NCBI GenBank assembly: GCA_007570785.1 | Contig: ML661799.1 | Location: 1,587,598 to 1,651,597 of the forward strand | DNA from: Antilocapra americana | Taxonomy: Eukaryota > Chordata > Mammalia > Artiodactyla > Antilocapridae | Direction of reading: 5' to 3' | DNA: 64,000 bases | Shown here: positions 46,611 to 58,832 of the stretch, piece after piece | How the letters are laid out: the number at the start of each line of letters is the position of its first letter | Position numbering within the stretch: the stretch's first letter is position 1 | Position numbers and translations under genes: made by a program | Notes under the pieces: generated by a model | Databases searched by the model: none | Told to the model about the DNA's origin: nothing | What the model saw: the letters and a program-made list of their open reading frames with translations, nothing else

Positions 46611-49050
46611 CTAACCAAGTGGATTTGAAAAAAAAAGATTTATGTAGTTTTTTTTTTTGAGGTGCTTCTATATCCGGAAAAATGTCTTCTCTTACATGTC
46701 CCATATCACCCACCGCTTAGAAATAAAGCCTTCAGTTCCACATAAAGACATACACACACCCAGATACTAGAGAGACAAACATCTTACTCGTACTCCACCC
46801 TGCCCTGCCTTACTGCTTACTTAGCTATAGAAGCTGTGTGGGGTGTTTCTTTTTCTGCCACTCAGTCTCTCTGTGGTAAAAAGGCAACAACGCCTGCTAT
46901 CATCTAGAATGAGTTCCAGAGCAAGAAGGAAAAGGCACAGCCAGAACCAAAATGAGTAGAGGTTGGGTAAAGGGAAAAGGCCTTTACCCAAAGTAAAAAG
47001 TAAAATGAACAGAGCCCAACCCACAGCAGCATACCTCCATGACAAAATCAGCACTGGTGTTGAGGAGGTACAGTGGAGGTGGGGGGCCAGTGTCCTTGAT
47101 ACCCGTAATTCTATTCTTGTGGCTGTTGGCACGTGAAAGTTTATACAGAAGACTTTCATGCACTCCTGGCTCTTAGCCCTGACTTGGTGAGAAGTAGCAT
47201 ATAAATACACCACATGGTAAGCCAGGCAAATTCAGTTTGAAATTACTTATTAATAACTTAAAAATAAGTTTCATATTTAGTCTATAAATAGGCTTATTTT
47301 TCCAGGGTATTGTAGTATATATAACTTTATCTTTTTACTGTATATATTTATATGTATTTTTTAATTGAGAAAAACTATAAAGCTTCATATAGCTACAGCT
47401 AGCTATACCACAGTGTATGATAACATATATAGACAACTTGTCCACAAGTGGTTTTTATTTCAAATTTATAGAAATTCCTTAGGCAGAAATATCTGCATCT
47501 GAACTCTAAGGAAAGTTGGGTCTTGGAGAGATTCTACTGGAAGGAATAAGCTGAGCATCTGGTTGAAATGATCTTGTTTTTCTCAGTTGCTTAATGGACG
47601 GTGACAATGACAAGTAACAACTCATTTAGAAAATAAGTGAAGAATGAATCTGTAGACCACAATGTGACATGCCAAAAATCTGGCAGTCATGTTTCTGATA
47701 ATGAATATAGAGTTAGAAACAGCCTTTTTCTGAAAATCTCAGACCAAATTATTTATATATTAGGCAGAAATTGGAGTCAAATGGACTCGGGAGCTTAAAA
47801 TGCAAGATGGAAATTATGTTCTATCAAATAAAATTTAGGGCCTATCTTTTTTAAAAGTTTGCTGTGTCTAATACACTATTAGAAAAGCATAAACCAAAAA
47901 TTACATATAATTCAACATTCAATATTTGAAAATAAGTGGGGAAAAGTAGAAGCTGGGATGAGTAATAAGCCCTTCAAATTTGAGGTGGTAAAAGATTGAT
48001 TTGTTTGTTTATTGATTGGCAGAAGATGAAGGGATGGAATTTTCCTTACCAGAATTTGGCAGTTTGAAAAGTTCATTTGCAATCATGTTATTTTTTCAAT
48101 ATGAGTGCATTGTGCATAAGTCATAGTGATTCAAACAAATAGCCTTTTGTCAGTTCAGGTAGAAAAAGTCAGTTTCTTCTAGTGACATTCATAAGATGTC
48201 CTTGAGATGGCAGTGGACATCTTAAAGTAAAAAAGACTTTGAAAGGCCTCACCTTCCCTAATTATAATTGCAAACGGGAAGGCAGATTCCTGTTTTTTCC
48301 AGTGTTACTCAGCTTCATCTTGGAAATGCTATTTTCTTCTTTCTTGTCTGTATCAACCTACAGCTGTCAGGCCTCTGCAATTATGATGACAGTTGACATT
48401 CTGAGGATTTACTAATTGTTTATAGAGTGTGGTCACGTAGACAGTAAATCTCTTATTTTTTTGCAGCATTGGACAGTTTTCCACCATGCTGATGACATTT
48501 TAAATATATTTGTCAGTTTTCCCAAAATTTAACTGAAGAAAACCTTAAGAATTTACACTTGAGGACTAAAGTGTGACCATAAGTTATCAGGTCAGTATCA
48601 CCCCCATCCCATCCCCCCACCCCCGGTACCACCCCCAGGAATATCACTGCCATACTAAAACTCAATGCAGTTTTACTATCATGCATTTATATTTCAGACA
48701 AAAAGTTACTGCAGTATGTTGTGTATTGAAATTAGATTCAAATGTAAAGGACAGCAAAAAAACCTGGAAAATTTTAATATTTACGAAGAATGATTATGGG
48801 AATATGCAAAAACAGATCTCTTGGGTTTGAATTACACAGCTGGGGCCTTTCTTTCTCTCTTGTGTCATGTTTGTATTACATTCACTTCCTGTAGACACAA
48901 AGCTAAATAATGGGCACATATTAGCAAAATGTTCCAGATATTAAAATTTGTGTGGAGAAGTTATTTCCAAATGTAGATGTAACATAAATATTGTTCTTTA
49001 TGCCACTGACAAAGAACAGAATTTTTTCTTGCTTAGACTAGACTGTTTTA
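46611..49050. other. No gene seen (intron 1)
   Basis: Unique intronic sequence. A 130-codon frame at 46821-47213 on the - strand has no recognisable domain. A C-rich patch lies at about 48598-48645. Confidence 0.5.
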
Positions 49051-49052
49051 TA

Positions 49053-49130
49053 TGGGTTGGCCAAAAGTTTAATCAGGTTTTTCCCTAACATCTTAGAGAA
49101 AATCCTAAACAAAGTTTTTGGAGGACCCAA
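49053..49130. mobile_element. Mariner-type MITE with inverted repeats
   Basis: A 78-bp palindromic element starts TGGGTTGGCCAAAAGTTT and ends in the imperfect complement CAAAGTTTTTGGAGGACCCAA. It is flanked on both sides by TA (49051-49052, 49131-49132), the mariner target. The central part is AACATC. Confidence 0.85.
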
Positions 49131-49329
49131 TAATTAAAGGGACTAAGGGTTGTTTTAATTTCACTCTTTTTTGAGAATGTATATTTATCATAACAAATCA
49201 AAAACTTTGATTTAGGTATAGTCTGTTTCAGTTCCTTTTGTATATTTACCTATAATTCTTACTTGACTTCTCTAACAAATAATTCTTGATTTTCACTCAT
49301 GAAAGCTTAGAATGGAACCATGAAGGACT

Positions 49330-49490
49330 TTAGAGATTATCTACTGTATTTTAGTTCATCTGTGAGGAAACTCAGTGCCAGAGCAGCTAGATAATTTTTT
49401 TCCTCAAAGCCATATAGCAGGTTAGTAGCAGAGCTGAGACTGAAATTCTACATTCTTCACTCATCACACTGCTTCCTTAAACCACAGTTT
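49330..49490 (-). mobile_element. MIR SINE
   Basis: 'tctgtgaggaaactcagtgc', 'agccatatagcaggttagta' and 'cagagctgagactgaaattc' on the reverse strand. Confidence 0.8.
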
Positions 49491-49939
49491 TAGATTTCTT
49501 AATGAGAATATTTAAGGAATAAAAAAATATTGAAGGGAACACATTTTGGCTCCATTCCTAGTTGATTTTCTCAACTAGTGCAGTTAGTATTTATAAAGTC
49601 CCTTTACCAAGTGCTCATTATTCTACTTAACATCAGGGGAGAGGTGAAGAAAGATATAAAATGATTGCTCTGCTTTATAATATCCTTGAGAGAGTTTAAA
49701 CATGAAACCATCAGGAAATGGGGGAAGGATTTCATCTAAAAATCAAATGTGACTCAAATGGTAGTTTAAACTCCTTACGACTCTTCACTCCAGGATGCTG
49801 TCTGTCATCCTTTATCTGTAGTTCCCAACTACAAAAGGGTAGCCGGAGTCACTTATTTCTAAAGTAATTGATCTTGACTGTCCCCAGTTTTGGTAATGCC
49901 TTTCTCAGAATTCTTTTGGAAAATGAGAGAGGATAGTAG

Positions 49940-50160
49940 TTCTTTTTTTTTTTTTTTTTTATCCTTAGTATTTTTTTTTTTTTTATTGTTTTTGCCATAC
50001 ATTGTCATGATATCACCATGGGCTTACATATGCTTCCCCTCTGGAACCTCCCTCCCTCCTCCCCCCCCCCCCCCCCGGGGGAATCTCGCTGCACCAGTCC
50101 CGAGTATCAATCCTGGGCTGGCGATTGATTAGACACATGACAATTAACATGCTTCAATGC
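49940..50160 (-). mobile_element. Short 5'-truncated L1 3' end
   Basis: Two T-runs are followed by ruminant L1 3' UTR ('gtttttgccatacattgtca', 'tcctgggctggcgattgatt'). It includes about 17 consecutive C followed by G5, a likely polymerase-slippage or assembly-error spot. Confidence 0.85.
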
Positions 50161-50179
50161 CCGATCAGCTTGTATCAGG

Positions 50180-50310
50180 AGCTTGGCAAGATGTTTTGTA
50201 TTTATTAACTCAATCTTTACAGCAATCTTATGAGTTGGATATCATTTCACTTTAACGGATAGGAAAACTGGGAATCGGAACACGTGTCCAGTCACACAAC
50301 TAGGACTATC
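50180..50310 (-). mobile_element. MIR SINE
   Basis: 'tcttatgagttggatatcat' and 'gtccagtcacacaactagga' on the reverse strand. Confidence 0.7.
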
Positions 50311-51404
50311 TGAGCACAAAGTAATGTGTTTTTTCCAACATATTATCTTTAAGTGTAGCTTTATTTGGTGTGTGGGTTTTCAGTTTTTTGTTTGTTTCTT
50401 TTTTAGTTTTAGTTTTTAAAGTAACTGTTGTGAGGTATCTCTCTAATACTTACCTGAGAATTACTTACTAGTCGCTAACCCTCACCAGTTAGAAATTTAG
50501 CAATTAGAGCTGAAGTTACATTGAACATATTTTACCATGTGGCAAAAGATTCATACAGCATGTTCTGGAAGGATATCTAACAACACAGTGAAGTATGTAT
50601 TTTCTACATGTTTTCATTCGCTTAAAGTTTGCTTAAAGGCAGTAGTTCTAGAAGGAATCAATGACTCTTTTGTGTGCCTCCTAAAAGTTAATGTCCTCAT
50701 AGGAATTGGGAATTACTAGAGGGTGTGTGAACTAGTCATGTTGTGATTCACTTTGGGGAAAAAAAAAAATACATGAGAGTGGCAATTTAAAAGTAGAGAG
50801 TGGGAGAGGGAAAACAGTTTTTGTTCTACTTTGTAAGTTATAAAATGTGTCTTACCATACACACTAGTGAGAAGAGCCTTCAAAGATTGTATCATAGTCT
50901 AACTTCTATCTATGTGTGGTTTGTGAGGAATTAATCTTATGGGAAGGGTTGAATTTGTGCCATGTAATTTGCCATTTAACATATTTTAAAAGATGCAAGA
51001 CTTCATAGAAATGTGAACTTGTTAAGTCAAATAAATTCAGTTTATAATAGCCTGGCCGATTAAGATGTTTAAACAATATATTTTAAGCACTCATTTAAAA
51101 GTACATTTGTACATGGTTGCACTTAAGTCTTATTTTACTATGAAATATAAATATTGTGATAGATGTTCTCTGTGAAAGTAGATAATTTAAAAGAAAAATT
51201 TCTCCTGTACTCCCACCAAACATTATCTTTGCTCAAATTGATTTCAACTAATTTCAGAGGGATCCCAGAGTGTTTTATATACAGTTTTAGAGTTTGGTTA
51301 TCTAAAACTAGAATATCTTTTTATGGTATAACAGTTTTTCAGTGAAATAGTATTCATTATAACAAAATTTTACCTGAACTTCTAGTGAATAAAACTAGTG
51401 ACTA
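50311..51404. other. No gene seen (intron 1)
   Basis: Unique AT-rich sequence with only short frames. Confidence 0.5.
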
Positions 51405-51478
51405 ATTGTTTCAGAGAACTCTGGCAGGTTATAGTCCATAGAGTTGCAAAACAGCTAGACACAACTTAACAGCTAAAC
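51405..51478 (+). mobile_element. Bov-A SINE 3' remnant
   Basis: 'gcaggttatagtccatagag', then 'gctagacacaacttaacag', a decayed Bov-A tail. Confidence 0.7.
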
Positions 51479-51671
51479 AATAACAGTTCTTTCTGAGACC
51501 TCCTAGGATGTTTGAATATATGCCAGAAGGGAAAATGATGAAAATCTGATCTTTGTAAATGGTGATAAAGTCAATAATTAAAATGAATTTTTTTTTCTTT
51601 TACTGCTCAGTTTATGATTAACATCAGAAAGTTCTTATTTTTACATTTAATTACAACCATTTCCTTTCCTT

Positions 51672-52345
51672 TTTAAAATTTATTTTTAATTGGAGGATAA
51701 TTACTTTACAGTATTGTGTTGGCTTCTACATACATCAGCATGAATCAGCCATAGGTATACATATGTCTACTTCCTCTTGAACCTCCCTCCCACCTCCTAC
51801 CCCATCCCATCCCTCAAGGTTGTCGCTGAGCACTGGGTTAAACTCCCTGCATCATATAGCAAATTCCCACCAGCTATCTGTTGTACATATGGCAATGTAT
51901 ATGTTCCATGCTACCTCAGTTCGTCCCACCCTCTTCATCCCCCACTGTGTCCACAAGTCTGTGCTCTATGTCTGTCTCCACTGCTGCCTTGCAAATGAGG
52001 TCATCAGTACCATCTTTCTAGATTTCGTATATGTGTGTTAATATATGATACTTGTTTTTCTCTTTCTGACTTAGTTCTCTCTGTATAAATGGGCTCTAGG
52101 TTCATCTACCTTGTTAGAACTGACTCAAATGTGTTCCTTTTTATGGCTGAGTAATATTTCATTGTATATATGTTCCACAGCTTATTTACCCACGCATCTG
52201 TCAGTAGACATCTAGGCTGCTTCCATGTCCTATCTATTATAAATAGTGCTGCACCGAACATTGGGTACACGTGTCATTTTCAGTTATGTTTTTCTCAGGG
52301 TATATGCCCAGTAGTGGGATTTCTGAGTCATATGGTAATTTTATT
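51672..52345 (-). mobile_element. L1 LINE 3' end, reverse strand
   Basis: 'ttttaattggaggataatta', 'atggctgagtaatatttcat' and 'tatgcccagtagtgggattt' mark the L1 3' UTR and ORF2 end. It finishes about 110 bp upstream of the splice branch region of the CTTNBP2NL coding exon. Confidence 0.9.
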
Positions 52346-52453
52346 CCTATTAACCATTTCCTTTCTTAAAAGTATTTTCTACTGTAATTCTTGCTCTTAT
52401 CTCACTTTATTTTTTCTTAAATAGTATCAAATTACCTCTGTCTTCTGGAGATT

Positions 52454-52485
52454 ATCTGATTATTGTCCCTGTTTTAGGCTTTCAG
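52454..52485 (+). promoter_or_regulatory. CTTNBP2NL: Tandem splice acceptor for CTTNBP2NL coding exon
   Basis: A branch-like CTGAT (A at 52459) is followed by a pyrimidine-rich stretch and two AG acceptors 8 nt apart: TTTTAG ending at 52477 and TTTCAG ending at 52485. The choice changes the 5' UTR by 8 nt but not the protein. Confidence 0.7.
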
Positions 52486-52486
52486 G

Positions 52487-52585
52487 ATGAATCTGGAAAA
52501 ACTCAGCAAGCCAGAACTCCTAACACTATTCAGTATTCTTGAAGGAGAGCTTGAAGCAAGGGACCTCGTTATAGAAGCTTTAAAG
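52487..52585 (+). CDS. CTTNBP2NL: First coding exon of CTTNBP2NL (33 codons, partial gene)
   Basis: The exon encodes MNLEKLSKPELLTLFSILEG followed by the rest of the N-terminal helix and ends in ...IEALK|GTATG at a phase-0 donor. I recognise this as the N-terminus of CTTNBP2NL, the start of the CortBP2/NAV1-type coiled-coil domain. The family protein is about 640 residues long. It localises to actin structures and works in striatin-PP2A (STRIPAK) complexes and with cortactin. The start codon has A at -3. The close paralogue CTTNBP2 begins with related sequence, but the exact wording here fits CTTNBP2NL. The following exons, which carry the rest of the coiled coil and the proline/serine-rich C-terminus, lie beyond the right edge. 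Confidence 0.93.
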
Positions 52586-52599
52586 GTATGTTTTTACAA

Positions 52600-53534
52600 A
52601 AAAGAGAGAGTGGCCATCATGTTTGAAAGCCATTCCTTTGGTTAAGTAGGATATTTCTATAGTCCTAGTTGAAGTTAAGAGGCCTTGGTATATATACATT
52701 GATACTTGCTATAGCAGCCACCCATATGATACAATTTTGGGACTCTGATGAAGCCTTTCTGCTTAATTCCTTTAGTCTCCCTAACTGAGATCTGGACTTG
52801 AACTTTTTCTGTACCTTAGTGCCTTTAGCTGTTTCTTAATGCCAACCCCTCGGGAACTTGATGAAACCTTCTTTCTTAAAATGTATACACCCATATTCTA
52901 TAATTCAGGATATAACATCTGATAGATCAAGGACTCCATTAAGACCATGAATAGATTCCCTAGACCCCAGATTAACAATTCTTACTTTTGTTTCAGTATT
53001 TGATATTTATTAAAATACCCAGGAATGGGGAGGAGATGGTTATGGGAAATTCGCTTTCTATTCAGTTTTGCTGTGAACCCAAAATTAATCTAAAAAATAA
53101 AGTCTAATTTGAAAAATAGTATAAGGGCATAACTTTTTTAAAATGTCATGAATCTTCTACACCTTGGTAAGGATGTTTTCCAGTCTGTCCTGAAATCAGA
53201 TTTGGAGAGGGGAAGAAAAGACCTTAAGGGTATCTGTGTGAGTAGTAGGAAGATGATACATCCAAAGGAGAGAAGTGGCCAAAGCAGATGAGACTTGGGC
53301 ATGCTGGAAAAAAGCAGTCTCTGCTGAAAACTATTGCTTTCTTTTTTTCTTGTAGCTTTGTAATGTGCAATGAGTGATTTCCAGTGGTTTAATTTCTCCA
53401 AAGTGCATGAGGCAGTTCCCTTCTGATTGGCAGGTGGAGTCTGACTTATTTTCCTTTCCCCGCTTACTTCAGTCTTATTTTACATGGTGTCACTGAAGAT
53501 CACATGTTTATGGCTTTGACACATGCCTAGTCAA
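52600..53534. other. No repeat or exon recognised (intron 2)
   Basis: Unique sequence with one chance 87-codon frame on the - strand. Confidence 0.5.
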
Positions 53535-53650
53535 ATATAAAGTTCATTGCTCGAGTCTGCCTGTTCTGCCACTAAGCATGACTGTATGATTTTGGTCAAG
53601 TCATTCAGTCTGGTTAAAACAAAGCTTCCTTGTCTGTAATAAGAATAAAT
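53535..53650 (+). mobile_element. MIR SINE fragment
   Basis: 'tctgcctgttctgccactaa', then 'tgattttggtcaagtcattc' and the downstream 'ttccttgtctgtaataagaa'. Confidence 0.75.
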
Positions 53651-56600
53651 GATTAATAACTAGTATTTCTGTGTAACATTGTAATTTGCATGGCATTATA
53701 AATCCAATGATGCAGGATTCATTTCTTCTTTTTCCTTTATTTGTATTTTCTCAGTACATATCATGTACCCCACCATATCCAAGAAACAGTCAGTGGTTGC
53801 TAATCATTTGAATGGATGTTTCTAGTGTGCCCTCAACAGGCTAACTTTTCAATGACTCACCCGTCAACATATATTACATATAAATGTTTACTCTGGTTGG
53901 TGACTCATTTCTGCCACATCCACAGGTCTTCCCCTTTTGTCACTCTTGGGGATTTCTCATCCTTTCCCTGTACGTCCCTGAAAACTATTTCTCATAACCC
54001 CATCCTAACCTGATTACACCCTGGACACTTTCCCATTTATTATCACATAATATCTGATCAATGAAGAGAAAAGAAAAAGAATTGAAGAAAGTTTGAGTTC
54101 ATTCCCAGTCCTTACTTCTAAAGTGTGTTGTTTTTCCTGCTTCCTTCCCTTGTTCTCATCTGAGACTTCTGGCTTTCCTCTCCATAGGAATTACCAGCTT
54201 AGACCTGGAAGGGTTCCACTGCCTAGGCTGAACCAGAAAGTGCTTTGTTCCTGTCCTCTTAAAACTCAGAAAGCGTTTTCCAAGAGCAGAATTATTATAA
54301 ATAGCAATCAGTATTTGGAAAACTACAATAGTTTGGCAACATGTTAAAAAGGCTCACCTGAGAATCTGTGCCTGTCTGCACTGGGATTCCAGGAAGAAGT
54401 TTCCCATAAATATCACAACTGACTTACACAAAAACTTATGGGCCTCAGCCCTCTCCTAACTGGGATAGGGGTTGAAGAATGGCTTCCTCTAATAGAAAAA
54501 TTGGAAGATGACCTCTTTGCTTTCTAGCTTTAAAAATCTGTGGAGCCTATGATTGTTTGCTAATCCTTATATCCTCAGCACCTGGCATATAGATTCTGAA
54601 TGGATATTCGTTGAACAGAGGAAATGTATGCCATTGTTTTAAAAGATTACCATAATATTTCAAAATGAATGTTGTGAATTATTAAATTTTACAGCCTGTC
54701 CTATGTAACATACTGCCTTCTGGTTTTAATGTTAACAGATGGTAAGGTGCTTACTGCATATATTTTCCTAAAAGAAAAATTTTTTTGTGTGTGTGAATCC
54801 AATTTTAGTTACTGTAGGCAGCTTCTGACAAGTTGAAAGCACAGCTTGAGAAGCAAGAGCTATAGTTAAGAGAGCATTTTGAAATAAGATACCATTCAGA
54901 ATCAGGCACAAGTGTTGTATTTAGTGTGTGCATATAGCCTGTAGGTGGTAAAGTTCTCTTCTAAGATTTAAACTATATGTAGTTTAGGTGAAATGAATAG
55001 CTTCACCAGAAGTGATATATCTTTAAACAGTCTATTGTTAGATAAAGTTGCAGCGGGGGATCAAAATTGTTTCAGTCCTTTGAGAAAAGCAACTGCCATA
55101 TCAGATTCTTAAAGTTAAAATAAAATCTTGTTGTATTTGTGGAGTGGTTTTTTGTTTGGTCTTTTTTTTTTCTTTTAATTTTTATTTGTTCTTGGTTCTG
55201 TAGTATGTCAAGATTTCACTGCATTCTTTCTGTATAGCTCTTAGCAACAAACACTGTTGCTCTTCTTGAACTAATATTGACAGCTCGCTAATTTTCTTCG
55301 ATTTAGTATTCTGTCTTAATTCATGCTTAGTTGATTGAAAAGGTTTTGGTCTTTGTTCTTAAATAGCTATAATTGGTTTTTCCTTTATGTTTTAAGGTTT
55401 TTCTTAGGGAAAAAAAAAAAGCTTTTTTTTCCTCTTTACCTTTAAGAGAGATTTTTCCTGGACTTAAAATCTATTCTTTAACCTTGCATGTCTGAACAAA
55501 ACTATATGGTTCACTGTTGCTGTTAAATAAATAGTAAGTCCCATTGGCAAAGGTTAGATTTATATAGGGATATATTATAAAAGTTCCTGTAGTTTGTAAG
55601 TAAATTCTACCTATAAAGTTATAATTGTAAAAGAGCTTCATTCATTTTGCAGAATTTCTGCAGAGTTTCAGATTGCAACTACACCCTTGTAGAGCCTTCA
55701 TAGTTCTTTTTCTCCCCAAAATATAAAAGCCTCCTCACTCTTCTGTTGCAGCCAAGACATGTTTGGCATAGAACCAGGGAATTCAATAGAAAATAATGTA
55801 ATATTCAGCTCTTCTGTATTTGAAGTCTAATTGTTAGAGGCCATTTATACTGTATTTGATACTAAATGAACTTTATATAAAATGATTTTCTGTTTTAGAA
55901 GGCATTATGTCAGAGAAAAGCCTTCTTAATGAAAGTCTCTCCCTTTGATTTGACCACTTCATTTACATGAATGAGAACACTATGGGAATCCCTTCCACAG
56001 TGAAAACAGATGACATAGCTCATGAACTGTCCAGGAGAGGTTGGATTGGAACCACACAGTTCAGCAGGAGAGGCTCAGTTCATTAATTCTAAGAAAATCT
56101 AGGGAAAGCCTCCCAACAGGATCTGAATTACTCTAGAAAAAGAAGAGGGAACAATCATTTTTTAAATTTGGAAAATAGATTTGACTGTCAATAAAAGTTA
56201 AATAGTTTGAATCTTCCATGTTGTATATATTGTATCTACGTGTCTCAGATCTGATGCAAAGAAACCCTTAACTATGATTAAGTAGAATCTATCCTGATCA
56301 GTATCATTTTATTTTAAAGCATTCTTTAAATTGCTTTTGCAATAATAAATAAATCAACTTTCACATAGAATAAGCTTAGAGTCTTGAATTCCTTTCCACT
56401 GATGCCTCGATCATAAAACAGGTATAACTCTTCTAACATCTAGGATATAACTTTGTTGGTTTTGGCCAAAAGCATTGCAGAGTTCCCCAGGCAAGAAAAT
56501 TTACAGACAAAAATGTTGTAGACAGGACAAAGTTAGAAATATATTTAGAGTTTGAGGCTGTAATATTTAACTATTGGGAGTTTTTTAAACTGCCAGAGTT

Positions 56601-57255
56601 AAAAATAAAAAATTTGATGTTACATATATGTCTGCATTAATAATAAATTATTTACTTTTTCCAAAAATATTCTTAAAATAATAATAATTATAAGGATCTT
56701 ATGGCAGTGCCAAAAATACAAACAAAAGCTATCATGGAAGGTGCTATGGCTTAAGAAAATCACAAATACAAGTTCACTGTAAGTTGAGTCTGACATCTGC
56801 TTTTGGTCATGCCCTTGTGCTTTTTCTGGAAGCAGATTATTATGAAGGCTGGTCTGAGATGAGGAAAGTAAAATTGAATTTGGCAAAAAACATACATTGT
56901 TCTATACTAGTAAGCTTGTCAAGTGTGTTTGCATTAAAAAAAAAAATCAGATATGTACTCGCTTAATAACAGATATGTGAATATATTTAAATGTACTCAA
57001 AGTTGAAGCATTCTTTGTCACCCATAAGCCTGGACCTAACAGTTCTTTGACCAAAAATGATCCCATTTTGATAAATGATTTTTAGGAAGAGATTTTAGAA
57101 TTGGAGTAGGTAATTTAAATCTTTGCTAAAATAAGCTTATAACTGAGAGAAGTCCAGTTGCTGCCCATATAAGAACTGGGGTATTAGGAATTAAGCAGAA
57201 CTTTATTTAGGGAATTGAATTATGAGGTTTTTAGATGTACATTCATAACCTTTAC
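53651..57255. other. No gene seen (intron 2)
   Basis: Long AT-rich unique stretch. I recognise no exon, RNA gene or clear repeat. T-rich runs near 55150-55180 and A/T runs near 55410-55430. Confidence 0.5.
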
Positions 57256-57259
57256 TATG

Positions 57260-57328
57260 AAATGTGTTTTAGAAGAGAATCAGTCGCCATTTGGGGCCAT
57301 GGCGACTGGCTCCCCCCAAAACACATTT
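57260..57328. repeat. 69-bp hairpin-forming inverted repeat
   Basis: Outer arms AAATGTGTTTT (57260-57270) and AAAACACATTT (57318-57328) pair perfectly, as do inner arms CAGTCGCCAT (57281-57290) and ATGGCGACTG (57299-57308). The loop is TTGGGGCC, and the middle bulge differs by A/G changes. The size is that of a microRNA precursor or a small MITE. No target-site duplication seen. Confidence 0.9.
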
Positions 57329-57479
57329 TTTATGTGTTTTATATAGTTGGAATTTATATAGCTAATATTTTTTATTCCTACTCTCTGAATAATGTGCATA
57401 TATGAAATCCTAGCTTTCAAAAACGAGGCATAAAGGTGTAATTATTAGACATTCTACTAAATTATCAACTAGAACCTTC

Positions 57480-57690
57480 AGTTAAGTATAGCTGTTAAGA
57501 GCATGAGCTTTCATATTAGACAGACCTAAGTTTGAGTTCTGCCATTTAACTGTATGATCTTAGACCAGTTACTTACCCTGTTAACCTGTATCAATAAAAT
57601 GGCACAGTTATCTCAAGAATTAAATGAGACAGCAAATGGTAATCAAGGTGCTCAGTGCTCTTTTACTGTTAGTTGTTATTATTATTAGAA
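57480..57690 (+). mobile_element. MIR SINE
   Basis: 'agctgttaagagcatgagct', 'agacctaagtttgagttctg' and 'tcttagaccagttacttacc' in order. Confidence 0.88.
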
Positions 57691-58465
57691 CACAAGTTTT
57701 AAAGTTCATCTATTTAGGAACAAGGTACATTCCATAAAGCAAGATACACTGATAGCATGCTGTCCTTCATAAGAAAGATGAGCATTTTAAATTAAAATCT
57801 TTGTTATCAGAAGGGCTTGTACTGTAGCTTGTTTTTCTTATGGGAATTGATGGTTTTGAGCTGATCCGCCCCCACCCTCACAACCTAAGCGTGTATTTTG
57901 AGACAGTTGGCAGGGAGGGGTTAAGGGTGTACTCTGGGGCATGGAACAGATGTTACACTGCATTCCCTTCTCTGCCTTTATAATGGAAACAGGAAATACA
58001 GAGATGGTGTGGAAACATTTTTCAAATTGATTTTTTTCCATTGATTTCTTTGTTTATTTCTCTACTGATTGATTTGACATGTTTGTTGTATTTTGGCTTT
58101 TTATTTTGCTTTATTGAGATAAAATTTACATGCATATATTTAATATATATAAATTGATGTTTTGATATATGTATACCCCATGAAACCTTTACTACCATCA
58201 AGATAATGTACATATCCATCACCTCTCAAATTCTCCTCATGTCCCTTTGCAACCCCTTAATTTAACCTTCCCAACTCCTCCCCATAACCCCCACCTCAAA
58301 ACCACCAATCCTCTAGAGGTTAGTTTACATTTTCTGGAATTTTATGTAAGTGGAATAATCATATGGAATATAATCTTCTATTTGGCCTGGTTCTTTGACT
58401 CAGTATAATTATCTTGAGATCCATGTTGATGTTGTATTGACAGTTCATTTCTTTTATTACCAAGT

Positions 58466-58477
58466 AGTGTCCATTGT
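58466..58477. repeat. Target-site duplication, left copy
   Basis: AGTGTCCATTGT, exactly repeated at 58821-58832. Confidence 0.92.
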
Positions 58478-58820
58478 GGGCTTGTGGGCTTCCCCAGTAG
58501 CTCAGCTGGTAAAGAATCTGCCTGCAGTGCAGGAGACCCCGGTTCGATCCTGGGCCAGGAAGATCCGTTGGAGAACAGACAGGCTACTCACTCCAGTGTT
58601 CTTGGGCTTTCTTAGTGGCTCAGATGGTAAAGAATCCACCTGCAGTGCAGGAGACCTGCGTTCAATCCCTGAGTTGAGAAGATCCACTGGAGGAGGGCAT
58701 GGCAACCCACTCCAGTATTCTTGCCTGAGGAGAATCCCCATGGACAGAGGAGCCTGGCAGGCTACAGTCCATGAGGTCACAAAGAATTGGACACAACTGA
58801 GCCACTAAGCACAGCACAGC
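58478..58820 (+). mobile_element. Dimeric Bov-tA-type SINE
   Basis: Two tRNA-like heads, each with a B-box (GGTTCGATCC at about 58541; GTTCAATCCC at about 58660), are joined at CAGTGTTCTTGGGCTTTCTT. The second unit has the normal Bov-A end. A single perfect 12-bp duplication flanks the whole 343 bp, so it was inserted as one dimer. Confidence 0.93.
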
Positions 58821-58832
58821 AGTGTCCATTGT
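58821..58832. repeat. Target-site duplication, right copy
   Basis: Partner of 58466-58477. Confidence 0.92.

Larger units (their letters stand above)
36883..52477 (+). other. CTTNBP2NL: CTTNBP2NL intron 1 (inferred)
   Basis: About 15.6 kb between the proposed donor and the acceptor region. It holds MIR, MLT1, MITE, L1 and SINE insertions that are listed separately. An additional non-coding 5' exon inside it cannot be excluded. Confidence 0.5.

Noticed and set aside
46821..47213. A 130-codon frame on the - strand
   Set aside because: No recognisable domain, no transcript signals; length is within chance for 64 kb read in six frames.
58530..58560. tRNA-like A/B boxes (GGTTCGATCC) that could suggest tRNA genes
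   Set aside because: They belong to tRNA-derived SINEs: no cloverleaf, and SINE bodies with target duplications follow.
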